A DNA stretch of 64,000 nt from Aldrovandia affinis (lineage: Eukaryota; Chordata; Actinopteri; Notacanthiformes; Halosauridae). The notes under the pieces are model-generated. The model was not told the DNA's origin. It saw nothing but the letters and a program-made list of their open reading frames with translations, and ran no database searches. This document shows positions 1-13,500 of this stretch, one piece after another (the first letter of the stretch is position 1; each line of letters opens with the position of its first letter). The stretch is from the NCBI GenBank assembly GCA_029706075.1, contig JAINUG010000216.1, forward strand, positions 1,302,001 to 1,366,000, in the 5' to 3' direction. A program made the translations under genes and the position numbers.

Positions 1-1346
1 CAAACAAAAAATGTGCATGCGGAAGTTTGTTTATCGTGGTCGATACTGTTGTGCTCTGCTTACCATATAGGAATTGTGGTGCACGTTCGGTTTTGGGCTG
101 GGGTCTATGGGTTGGTCTGTGACCTGATGGGTTCTTACCCTTCTGGATAGGGTCAGAATCACCAAGCAAAGTGGCATAAATTGCAGCTAGCCTGGCAATT
201 GCACAGAAGGAAGACCATTTAACAATATTGTAAAGTTACTGTATTATACATTTTTTTAAACCCTCCCAAAATTTCCAATTGGATGTGGAGGGCATATTAG
301 GCCTCATGCACTAAATGAATTGAAGAAAGAGCAATGAAGAGATGTGAGTGGGTAGAACGGAGGGGATGTTACCCAAATTTAGATTTTTATATGATTGAAA
401 GCAGTTGTGTTTGGTGTTTAAAATCTGTGATTTAGTTTGGTGTTGGGTTTATCTTATTCCACTCACTACGCGCACCTTTGATTGGCCCACACTCCAACAT
501 GCCTGGTGCCAATCAAGGGCTAGGGTACGGAACTTGCCAGGATAAACACAATTCACTGAAACCAGAATGTCATTGATAACTTTTATATCATTTTTGTTAC
601 CTAAGTAAGTGGAGTAAGAGCGAGCCACCATACCCAAATCCAAATGTAAAGCCGGCTGAAATATGATTAATCTTGCTTTTTGTGCCATGATAACAACAAG
701 GCAATGATGTGTTAAATCTTGTCCCAAATTTTGAGAATTTTCTTTTCACTTGGAAGCTGTAGGGTAAAATGTGCAAATAAAGGTGGAAGAAGTCTGATTT
801 AATATGTTTTATGTAGGGTAATATAAGATAATGTAAGGCAACAAAAGGTGACATTTTTTGAGACTTTAAAGGTGCGCATTGTATGTTCTATTCCACTCAG
901 CTCAACCTTAATTAACACTGGAGCCAGAAATATGATGACTAACATAGTTAAATAAAGGTAAAATTCATTAATTCATTAATTAATAATGATAAAAAAAGTA
1001 TATAATTGATTTAATTGGAATAGGGAATGAAAGAAAGAAGAATAATCTGCACCACACAATTATGTCTATTTGTAGTTTCAAATTGATTTTGTGTTAGTTT
1101 TTAATGAATGATGAAAACAAACAGATTTTGGTACTGGACTTAGACTTTTGGACCCCACTGTATGTATTTCCATTCAGGGTTTAATTGTCCTGTAGATCCA
1201 ATTGAGGTATCTTAAATGAATAAATCCTGTCTGCCATGTATAACCAATTGTTTGATGGACATGATTAAAAGTTCGATTTTAGTTTTTCCTTGTAGAACAG
1301 GGCTGTCTGTGTGATTGTGGTGCAAACTCTCCTCCTACTTCTCCAG
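1..1346. other. Intronic/upstream sequence of the pld1 gene, nothing recognised
   Basis: This AT-rich stretch lies upstream of the first recognisable pld1 exon and ends in a pyrimidine-rich acceptor (CTACTTCTCCAG, ending at 1346). I found no exon of the N-terminal half of phospholipase D (PX, PH or first HKD motif) here, so the rest of the gene is presumably beyond the left edge. No convincing mobile element was identified in it. Confidence 0.5.
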
Positions 1347-1472
1347 ACTTCATTGACAGGTACACAACTCCCAGAATGCCCTGGCATGACATCTCCTCAG
1401 TGGTTCATGGGAGGGCAGCACGGGATGTGGCGAGACACTTCATACAGCGCTGGAACTTCACCAAGGTGAGAG

Positions 1473-1509
<37 letters not shown>

Positions 1510-4500
1510 TCGGCTTCTGTCATGACTGTCACGAGGGGATAGTGTTACTGTGATGGTGAAGGGCATTGATGCTCAGAAAGTCCCTGTAGAAAATGCACGC
1601 TTGTCCTGCTGTTTACAGCTGAACGATGAAAGTTGTTCTCTGAATGACAGGTCTGTCTGTCTGTCTAACTTACCATGGATTCTGCAAACTGCGTTTCATC
1701 ATGATTACGATTTTTACTACATTTTGTACTAAATTTACTACAAAGCCTTTTACATTTCTTTGTACAGCATCGGGTTATTTGGTTTATTTGAGACAATTTA
1801 ATTATGTGGGGGATGCTTTGTTACTTGTTTTGTGATGACTTTTCTTTCATTTAAAGATTTTTAAAATATATTTTTCACCCTCTCCCTCAGATCATGAAAC
1901 CGAAGTACCGTTCCCTCTCATACCCCTATCTCCTGCCCAAATCTCACACTACAGCCAGCGAGCTGAGATACCAGGTCCCAGATTGCATCCAGACAAAAGT
2001 GCAGGTAACACACACATACACACACGCATGCACACACACTCTCACACACACACACACACAAAAGCTCACACATATATTTACACACAAATAAATGTGCATA
2101 CACACACACACATTTACACACACACACACACACACGGTGACCCTTTATTTGGTTATTTCTCTGCTCCAGATCTTGAGGTCTGCCTCAGACTGGTCTGCTG
2201 GTATCAAGTATCATGAGGAGTCCATCCACAACGCCTACGTGCACGCCATCACCAACAGCAAGCACTACATCTACATCGAGGTGAGCATGTGCGCAGTGTC
2301 TCCATGTCTCCATGACGACGTCCACCATCTAGCGCATGCTGCCGCTGTTTGCTTATGTAACGTCTTTTGCTTTCAGAACCAGTTCTTCATCAGCTGCGCT
2401 GACAACCGGCATGTTTACAACAAGATCGGAGATGCCATTGCAAACAGAATCATCAAAGCCTACAGGTGAATTACCTTGGCCCGTTATCATGTCATTCACC
2501 TGGCCCACACCTGGTTCCCTGGCTTTCTTTAACCTGTGAGCACTCTCTGAAATGATATAGTCAAGAGACAGTGATTTACATATTCAGGTGGTTTAAGGTT
2601 TATGTTACTGAATAGAGGGTAAGCCCTCTGGGGCCAGGGCGTTTAGTATCACCACAGGCACTGCAGCCCCCCAGGACCAGGGTTGAGTAGCGCAGTAAGC
2701 ACACTGGCCCTCCAGGACCTGGATTGTGTTGCCCTGCAGGCACCATAGCCCTGTAGAATGATGATATAATAGCCCTGAAGAACCAGGGGCCCTCAAGGAC
2801 CAGGGTTGACCTGGTCACAGCTAACCCGGTCACATTACTGCATTCACCATAGAGCAGGGGCTCTCAGCCTTCTTTCCACCAGCGCGACTGCATTTCTTCT
2901 TTGCAACCTGCACCATTTTGTGTAGCCTAATTTTCCTAACGTTACTGTATATGTAACATAAATATGAGATTTGTTGTTCTACGTTTATCGATCAGTGATT
3001 GGGCACGTTATGCCAAGCCGCAGAGGCAATGCTGAGCCGCTGTCTTGCAGCTTTGTTGGCTTGGTGGTGGGGTGTGAGCACTCATGCTGACAAGTGTAGC
3101 CTATCGTTAGCTATTATTAGTAGGGAAACGTATTGTTATAGCTCAACGATAATTGTGTATGCCGGTATTAGTCAGTTACCCGCAAGAAAAGTACATTGCC
3201 TGCACTATTATTAGGCATCTTGGCTGGCTGGCTGGCTGGCTGGCTAGCTAGCTGACGTTAGCTTGCTACTAGTGTCAGCCTGTATAGCTGAGTTTTATAC
3301 CAATTTTATAAATAAAAATGTTTTTTAATCAGTCTCATTTCCAATTTGAGTGTTACTTACTCTATGTGGTGTTGTAGTGTACAGGTAGTATTGTGTTTAT
3401 GTCACGTAGATACAGGAAGTGAATTGTGTTAAGAACCCCCCATCCTTTAGTGGGTTCATAGCATATCACCTCTGTGGTTCCTGCATATAACTACATATAA
3501 CACTGCTTAAACCAGATTGACTAACCAGAAGCTGCTCCCAGTCTTGCTGCTCTGTCATCCAACGAAATGGAGCGGTGTGGAAAAAAGGCACCGATTCATG
3601 GAATGATAGCTTAGTTTTTATTAATAGATCTCATTGGTTGAAAATGTAAACAAACACACTGTCATTAGCAACAGTAGGCTGTCTTTGGACTCAAAATACT
3701 CATATTTTTCACATTACAGTTTGGAAATATTTTATATTTTCAGCTCTTGGTGCCCCCTTTCAACTCTTTTTGATTCAGTACCCCCCCTCCCCCCCTTCCC
3801 CTCCATGCCGCAAACACCCACTGGGGGTGGTACCGTCCCTGTTGAGAAACCCTAATCTAAGGGAAAGTCGCAGAGTGACAAATGACATCCTAATAGTGAT
3901 TTGACCCATTGTAACTACTGTATTTAGTAAATCCAACGTAGATATTGTGACCTTGTAGCAACTTTGTTGCATTCATAAAGCAGTCGCAATCCTTTAGTAA
4001 ATCTGGCCCCCAGGGGCTGGCGGATGGCGTAGCGGTCTAACGCATCGCACTTGGGTGTGGTGTGAGCTGCCTGCCAGGGACTCGCTCCCGGAGAACGGGC
4101 GGCGGACTCGTGGGGGTGGGGAATTGAATTAAATAGAGGGTATAATTGGCAACCAAATAGGGAGAAAAAAACAGGGAAAAATTTGAATTATGTAAAAAAA
4201 TCTATTAATCTGGCCTCCAGTGTCATGATACGGTCATCGGCAGCCCATTTGAGCAACAGCACAACTGAGTGCAGACCTCTTAAAGGGAATTTACATGCTT
4301 GGCTACTGTTTGCATTGTAAGTGGAGCTTAATTTCGTATTAGGGCAGAACAAGTTTGAGCTGTCATCTACAAGCTAAGCATTTGCTTGCCATTGCTAGCA
4401 GGCTGGCTGAAAACTAACAATGTTTTTTGTTAGTTTCAAACTGAAATCAAAGTTTGCCATGTTACAAGCAGTGAAATCTGTGTGATTCCATATTAAAAGC

Positions 4501-7500
4501 CGCTTCGTTGGAATTTGAGCATTAAATAGGAACCAATACCAGAAGTAAAGCTGATGGTGTGAAATATCACGTCAAGTCAGTAATTGGGTCGATCTCCACT
4601 CCACTTCTGTGCCAAGCCAAAGAATGCATTCCTGATAATCCATCTCCTTTAAAGGAAAACACTTTTTCACTTTATTGCAGGCAAAAAAGGAAGAAAAATC
4701 ATCAATGCTAAGGTGTGAACATTTGCTGTGTACTTTGTTGTCAGTCTTCATTCATTTTAGCGGTCTTTATTTTGTTGTTTGTTTGTATCGTAATCGCCTG
4801 AAAACCTGCGCCTCAGCCTCACAGTGAAAAAACGAAAGAACACTACAGTAGTATCACAGAGAAACGTGAAAACCACATTGCAGTCATCGTGTCACAACGG
4901 TGTTTTGAGTTTCTGTTCTGTTCTTATCTTTTAGTTTGTTTGTTCTCATTTCCATAACCGTTGCATGTTTGGAATGTTGATGCTCAGTGGATTTGTGTTG
5001 TGTTGATATTGTGTGGGCGGGAGGTTTTATGCAAAGGTTGCTGGAGTAAATAGGGTGATAGGCTGGGTGTTGTTACCTCAGTGATGAAGCGGAGCAGTAT
5101 ATAAACCTGCCGCCGCCGCCGCTGTCTATGTCTTTACCCCCCAGGGACGGTAAGAAGTACCGCGTCTACGTGGTGACCCCTCTGCTGCCCGGGTTCGAGG
5201 GCAACATCAACACTGGTGGTGGCAGCGCCATCCAGGCCGTCATGCACTTCAACTACAGGTGAGGATGAAGAGGAGAATGATGAAGATTCAAAGTGACTGG
5301 CTTTATCTATTCTGCAAGTTAGCTAACCAACTAAAGTTACTGTTTCGGAGTTAGGCGCAAGGATTTTTTTTTGTTTGTTTGGTTTTTTTACACATTTTTT
5401 TCTGCTCTTCCCCCATTTTCTCCCAATTTAGTAGCCAATTTTCATGTCAACTTCCCGCCCCGCCATCATATTCTGAGCTCACTGCTGTGGTCCTGAGACC
5501 GAGGCAATGCACCACCTCCTTTGAGCCAGAACATGTCAAGCCATCAACTGTAACTCTGGTACACAAAGAGCCACTCTTATACACATCAAGCTCATATCGG
5601 CTTCCCTTCCCCCTCGCTGGGGCGGACAGCCAGTTGCCGCCCCCTAGTGGCACTCCCGGCCAGAGCCGAGCTTGTGCAGCCAGTGGAATTGAACTCCGGT
5701 CACAGTGGGCAACATGCATCCTGGTCCGATGCTCTTACCGCTACACCACCCGGGAGGCAAAGATTGTATTTTTAACACAATGGTTACAGTGCTCACTGAA
5801 GATCTCACAGAAGGATTTATGTGTGCATTCACAAGCCAGTGCAGTCTTCTTTAACGGCAGAGGACCTCTCCAGTGACACAGGACGTTGATGTGTGAATGC
5901 ATCTCTGGCACACCTGTCCGTGACCTTTGACCTGAGGCTTTGAGGCCTCACTGTGGGAATCCAAATCCTGTTATCTCTTATCAGAGCCCAGCACACCCAG
6001 AGCAAACTGCATGGGGCGGAACGTTTGTTTAACCGCATCATGTCTGGTTCCTCAGTTCAGCCACCACCCTGGTTTGCCACAATTTAGGGTGTACTGCCAT
6101 GCCACTCTATGACCAGGCTACCGTTTGCAAGTAAACAGATAAATAAGCTTGACCTGCCAAAACATGTGTGATTCCCTGTCCATGGTTGGTGAGGAGGGAC
6201 GGGTGGGTGCAGACAGATTGGAGATAATAAACCTCCCCCTGCTGATCAGAGCTGGGGCTTTGAGGCGGAAGGGTGAATGTGAGTTTTTGGCCTACAGCGA
6301 TACACTCTAACAATAAAGACATCATCACACTGCTTTTAGTGGCCTTTTATAGTCAGCAAACAATGTCAGCAACAATGGCAACTCCCAGGTAAGATCAACA
6401 CCATTAAAACATGGTGGATTTACAGCAGATCAGTAATGGCCACTCCATGGGAGTGCAGACACATGCAGAACTGAAGGGCCGGCTGGTGACAGAGCTCATC
6501 TATGTCCACAGCAAAATGCTGATCGCTGACGACAACACCGTCATCATTGGTGAGAGAAGGAACTGGTGTTGTTGGGGTTACTCCAATTAACAAGAGAGAG
6601 CCCCAGCAATACCATCACCCTGTGGCACTTTGATACACTGTGGATAGGTCTCACTTGGAAAAGAGGTTTCATATCCCAATGTACCGTCCCAGTAATTGCT
6701 GTTCTTGGTTTATTTTTTGTATCATAGCCTCCAGAATGGATTATCTGGATTGTGCTCTGTGCAGAAGAAATTAAAAGGTTTTCATTCACTCTTTTTTCCA
6801 GAACAATGATCAGAGGGGATTGTTCCATTATTTCACAGCTCAAGAGAGAAAGTGAGTATTTTAACCGAATTCTGTTACCATTAAACAACTGATTAGTGCT
6901 CAGGAAAAACATGTATACTGTTAATCCACATGTTTTCTTTGGTTTTTGTTTATCCTGTTTTGCCATGGTCAGACATATGAACTTGAGTATCCATGCAGTT
7001 TCTGACCAGGGGAATGCTATAACTAAAGCGTAATGAACTGTACTCTTCACAACATGAATTCGCGTTTGTGTGGGTTCTTTTTTTTATTTAGATGCTTAAT
7101 GTGCATCAGTTCATTATTTTATGTTATTATTTGTGTGTTTGTCTCTGTTGAGGCTTAAGTTTAATTTGGCCTTGTGTGCAAGTGCTCCAGGTTCACTTCC
7201 CATATGGGGCTGTATTTATCTGAAATCTCACAGCTGGAAAAACAGAAGCCATGGGGCCTCTGCTTTAGAGAGAATTGTTCTCTGTCTAAATTCCATACGG
7301 GATATTTCCCTGCTGCACAGGATGGTGGGTCCTGTCCCCACCCACTGGTACTGTTTGTCTATCTCCTGTGTCAATCACTGAAACAGCCAATCACATGGAA
7401 TCTCATAACTTGGGGATTCATTGTTTTCATTCAATGGTCCACTTCCCAGCGGTGTACTGCAGGTGCATTGAGTTCTTAACAGCCTCTCTGCTGTGCTTTC

Positions 7501-10500
7501 ATGTACTGCAGTGGGGCTTCTCTGTGGAGTGCTGTGCTCATGCTGTTATTGCCCCTTTGATTTGCACCTGGCAGGGCTTTTCATGATCCCTCAACCACGC
7601 TACCCGCTGCGCCAAACCACCCCCCTGTGGAGCCCACACCCCATTTATCTGTTTTTATTTTACAGTGCACTGCACTTTATTACAACCTGCAGTTTATTAT
7701 TATTTTCAGTTTAATTTGTTTATTTGATGGTGATAAATACAATTAACATAGACTAACATTTAAAAGGGGAATTCTAAATTGTGAACTGCTGCACGATGCT
7801 ACGAATCAACTCAACAACAAAACGTACTGCCTGTAACCAAGTAATTAAAGTGGCACACTAGGCCTGTGCAGTCATCTTATTCAGTTGAAAATTGACCTTG
7901 CAGTTGTAGTTACCTTGATCCAGTGCAAATACCCAGCATGTTACCCTACAATGCCAAGGTTCAGAGTGTGCTGCCCTAAACAATAGGCCATGCACCACAC
8001 TGCTGCTCTATAAAACCCCATCACAGCACATTACATAGTTTATAGCATATAGTTTACAGTAAATCCTCCTGCATATGTGGAAGACATTATTATTATTATT
8101 ATTATTGTTATTATTATTGTTATTATTTTGTCCATTTGCATAGTAGACACCTTTATCCAGAGCAACTTGCACAGCTTACTTACTCGAGGGTAAAACAGCA
8201 CTGCTCCACCTGATATTTGAGCCCACAACCTCTGAAATGCAAGCCAAGCTCCATAACCTCTACAATACAAGGTTAATATAATAATAATATATGCCATTTA
8301 GCAAACGCTTTTATCCAAAGCGACTTACAGTAGTGAATGCATACATTTTTCAGTATATGTGGTCCCAGTGGAAATTGAACCCACAACCCCATGCTCTACC
8401 TACTGAGCCACACAGAACCACCAACAGCAGGGAAGGTTCTGCCAACAGCAGGGAACAGAGTTACTTCCTGTCAGGAAAGGCTTAACGGCCCATGTGGTAG
8501 AAATCTCCTGTGGGCCAGATGTGATCCCCAGATGTTTTTTACTTTTTTGGGGGAGGTGTTAAGGGTTTAATAATCCAGACCGGGGGCCCCTTGCCTCCGA
8601 TTAGCTGGCTGGAATGAGGAACGAGGCCCTGACCTCCAGGCAACCCCTGGGTGGCCCCAGGGATGTCCTCGTGGATCACATAACGATCTGGCCCAGGCGC
8701 ATGGGGAGGTGGGTGGTGTTGCAGCTGGTGACACACTGAATGACACACAGTAACTGAGAGGGAGGTAGTGCGAGGGGGTGGCGCCCCTGTCAGTTATGTG
8801 TCTTTGTATTGTACAGATGTTTTACGCTAAATTGAACAAGACTCCATTAGTACAAAGACTAACATTTTCTGAAGCGCAAACAGAAGTACACATTAGCGTA
8901 CTCACACACATTAGAATAACATTAGTACTCATACACATAAGCATATACACTATATGGCCAAAAGTCAGTGGACACCCCTACTAATTAGTGAGTTCAGGTG
9001 TTTCAGCCACACCCATTGCAAACAGGTGCATAAAATCCAGCACATAGCCATGCAATCTCCCCAGACAAACATTTAGAATTCAGAATGGTTTGTAAAGAGC
9101 TCAGTGACTTTAAACGCAGCACTGTCATGAGATGCCACCTTTGCCACAAGTCAGTTCATGACATTTCTGCCCTACTAGATGTGCCCCGGTCAACTGTAAG
9201 TGCTATTATTGTGAAGTGGAAGCGCCTAGGAGCAATAACAGCTCGGCCATGAAGTGGTAGACCACGCAAACTCACAGAGCAGGGACGATGAGTGCTGAAG
9301 TGGCCTATCATCTGCTGCATCACTCTCTACAGAGTACCAAACTGCCTCAAACTCAGCATAAGAAGAGCATGGAATGGGTTTCCACGAGCAGCTGCACACA
9401 AGAGCAATGCTGGAGTGGTGTGCAACTGGACCGTGGAGCAGTGGAAACGTGTTCTTTGGAGTGATGAATCACGCTTCACTAAGTCTGATGGACGAATCTG
9501 GGTTTGGCGGATGCCAGGAGAACGCTACCTTCCGCAATGCATAGTGCCTACTGTAAAGTTTGGTGGAGGAGGGATAATGGTCTGGGGCTGTTTCTCAGGG
9601 TTTGGGATAGGCCCCTTAGTTCCAGTGAAGGGTATTCTTAATGCTACAGGATACGAAGACATCTTAGCCAATTGGGCGCTTCCAACGTTGTGGCAACAGT
9701 TTGGGGAAGGCCCTTTGCTATTCCAGCATGACCGTGCCCCTGTGCACAAAGCGAGGTCCATAAAAACATGGTTAGACGAGTTTGGTGTGGAGGAACTTGA
9801 TTGGCCTGCACAGAGCCCTGACCTCAACCCCATTGAACACCTTTGGGAGGAATTAGAATGCCAATTGCGAGCCAGGCCTTCTCATCCAACATCAGTGCCT
9901 GACCTCGCAGATGCTCTTTTGGCTGAATGGGCACAAATTCCCACAGACACACTCCAAAATCTTGTGGAAAGCCTTCCCAGAAGAGTGGCAGCTGTCATAG
10001 CCGCAAAGGGGGGTCCAACTCCATATTAATACCCATGGTTTTAGAATGGGATGTCCAACAAGCTCATATAGGTGTGATGATCAGGTGTCCACTGGTGTGC
10101 CATATAGTGTACATGCATATTAGCGTAACATTAGCATACTCACACACACATGGCATACTCATACACATTTGCATACCCCTTTTTTTTTTCCCAATGTTTT
10201 CCAAACAGTGCTGCTACCAAACAGGTACAGGTTTTTGTATTACATTTATACATAGTACACATGAATACAACTGTGTTTAAGTCATGTGCACATGTGCAGT
10301 CTTGTCATTGTAGTGTGTGTGTGCCACATCACTGTGGGTGCCATGTGTATGCTTATCATTCTTATATTCTCCAGCAACACAATATAGATCAGGAATGGCA
10401 GTGATTTCCTTAATTTCTTGGGCAGATCTGATAGCTTTTTCACATACAGAAAAAAGGTTTGGTGCCCTTGGTGTATCTATGTTTGAGGCAGCTCTGATCA

Positions 10501-13500
10501 TCACCACATACCGAAAGCGAGCGTGTGCTGACGCCATTGTGTCCCTCCTGCAGTGGATGAGCAGTGGATGAACTACATCTCGATTGGGGGCCTGCGGACC
10601 CACGCAGAACTGGAGGGCCGGCTGGTGACAGAGCTCATCTACGTCCACAGCAAGATGCTGATCGCCGATGACAACACCGTCATCATTGGTGAGAGAAGGA
10701 ACTGGTGTGGTTGGAGTTACTCCACTTAACAACAGAGAGCCCCAGCAATGCCATCACCTTGTGGCTCTTTGTTGTACCGTGGATAGGTCTCACTTGCAAA
10801 ATAGGTTTCAAATCCCAATGTACCATCCCAGTAATTAGGGTTTTGCCGGTGCATAATGTTACCTGCTGAATGCTAGCTAGCTGGTTGTTCTGTTTACATT
10901 TCTGGCTAGCTACTGCACCAGTGGTTTCTAATACCTAGCTAATATTGGCCATGTACTTGGCTAGCTAGGTAAGTAGCTATTGATTTCATAGCTAGCTAAT
11001 TTACATTATTTTTCAGTTTTTGGTAACCTAAACTTTTTCAGTTAACCTCTGGCAGTTAACGCTTACCTTTGTACCATTTCAGGTTATTCACTGGACTTGA
11101 AATACTTACATTTCTGTAAAAACTGGAAAATGGGGGTGCTTTAAAACTTTTGACCAGTAGTGTAAATCTTTAATGCTATTTTTATTTATATTTCCGGGCA
11201 ACCAGACATCAAAGAATCAAGCTCAAACTGGCTTTTTGGCTTTTGATCAAAACCTTTAACTTTCATGTAAAAGGTAGTTTTGGGGATTTAATGTATTAGA
11301 ATTGTTGGGTTCCAGGTGGTGCAACCGGTAAAGGCACCTGTGCAGGTGGGTGCAGCCTGGGTTAGATTTTTTTTCTTTATATCTTTGCTTTGCCAGTCTT
11401 CCTTTGGCCACGTGCTGTCAGTCAGCGTACAACAAAATGCTCTCCTTTCCTCATCAGAAAATAGTAAGAGACCGGCTTAATTTCCTGAACCCTTAATTGT
11501 AAGGAAAACTGTCTCCCATTTTTCAAAAAGTGATGTTTTTCTTATTTTAAGAAAATGTTGAATAAGAAATATAATGGTCAGTTTGAGATGTGGTTGATTT
11601 TTAGTATCAGCAATCCTTTAAAAAATGACAAATATTTTCTTTTCTAGAATTATATTTTACAGTCTATATTAGAGAAACAAATATGAGAAACCAATACCTA
11701 ACTGCAAAAATTTGAAATTGTCAAATGCAGACGACAACTTGTACATCAGGGTAACTCAAATCTTGGCCACAAATCCAAATTCGGTTCTGTTTTTCTTTTC
11801 TCTCAGGTAGGTAATTGAACAATTAGTGCAACTGATTGGCCGGAGTGTCTGTACACCTGATGCCCAGGTAAAGGGAGGGTGGAAAAACAGCAGCACTCAG
11901 CCCACGAGGACTGTGATCTGAGTAACCTTGCTGTACATTGTGATCTTATGGGTCCCCCTGCTGTCAATCTGTTGTACTGTAAGTAGTACACACTGGTTGT
12001 GAGATGTAGTGCTTGGGCCTTTCTGAATCATTTATAGGTCTAAAACCTTTTTCTTGGTTATTTGCCCCTATCAAGGGAAATTTGTAGAGCAAGGCTTACT
12101 TATTACATAGTATCTCATTATGCGCTGGGTATCTACAGAAACAGTTCAGGTTAACTACGTTGCTCAAGTGCTGCACCCCCACTGGGAATTGAGCCTGAAT
12201 CCTTCTGGTTACAAGCTAATATTTGATCTATATATAAATTTATATATAGGCTCCATTTTTATTCAGACCCTTGATAAAGATGATCTGAATTTTTTGAGGA
12301 TAAAATATACCTCATTACTTACATAATTTGAGGTATATTTTATGCTAACAAATTTCAGAAAATTATATTCTTTAATAATAATCCATTGGCATGAAGCACA
12401 ATCGAACAGTTCAGAAATTATAATTTTTTTCCCAGAAAAATCAAGAATCACAAATATTCACACCCCCGTTATCAGTACTTTTTGGTTCCTCCCTTAACAT
12501 TATAACAGTGTCGTACAAGGTTATGGGGGGGATCCTCAACCATTCCTCCATGCAGAATTGTTCTAGTTCCTTCAAATTCTTGGGTTGATGTTTGTGGACT
12601 GCTTTTTTGAGTTCAAACCACAACTGTTCAATTCGATTCAGGGTTGGAGACTGAGATGGCCACATCAAGACATTGATCTTGTTCTCTGTCAACCGTTTCT
12701 TTGGACGTATGTTTGGGATCGTTGTTGTTGGAAGGTCCATCTGCGGCCAAGGTCTAGCTTCCTGGCAGAGGGAGCAAGGTTTTTGGACAAAATGTCTTGG
12801 TGCATGCTGGAGTTCATGGTTCCATCTATTTTAATAAATTCCCCAGGGCCTGTGGAAGCAAAACAACCCCAAAGCATTAAAGATCCACCACTAAGTTTCA
12901 CCATAGGCGCATTCCTTGCATTCTTTGGACACCAAACATAACGCTGATGTGCGTGTCCAAAAAGCTTGATTCGGCCACAAGACACCGTTCCAATTGTAAT
13001 TCAAGATGCCTTTTGTCTGATGATTTCAGGGAGTTATTTGCCTTTTACTATGATGATGGCTGACTACTGTATGAATATTTGTGATCCAGATGTCTTATGG
13101 AAAAAAATATTATTAATAAAACAAAATATGTTTTTCTGAACAATTGTATGTATTAGTAATGTATAATTTTTTTGCATAAAATATACCTTGCTACATTTAT
13201 TTTATACAATCTCTTTTGTTAATCTTTGAATAAAAACGGAGCCTACTGTATATAATATTTGACCTATATATATAATACATTGACTTCTTACAAACGAATG
13301 CTCCTCGTCAGAAATTGTATTTGATAAGACCTCTTGAGGCAGGGGAAATGTGCATTATTTGTCTTAACAGGGGAGTTTAATTAGTATGCAAATGAAGTGG
13401 ATCCTGCAGTGGTTTACCCCCCAATGAGTTTGGTGGTTTGGAGAAGGTCCCTCACTCTCTCACTGCATCAGCAGCACTCCCTAATTGTTTCTCAGCCCTA

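Noticed and set aside
6426-6453. Extending the duplicated pld1 exon upstream to the TTTACAG acceptor at 6425
   Set aside because: The frame is open ([12 protein letters not shown]), but this acceptor gives phase 0 where phase 1 is needed, and the residues do not match the family block [11 protein letters not shown].
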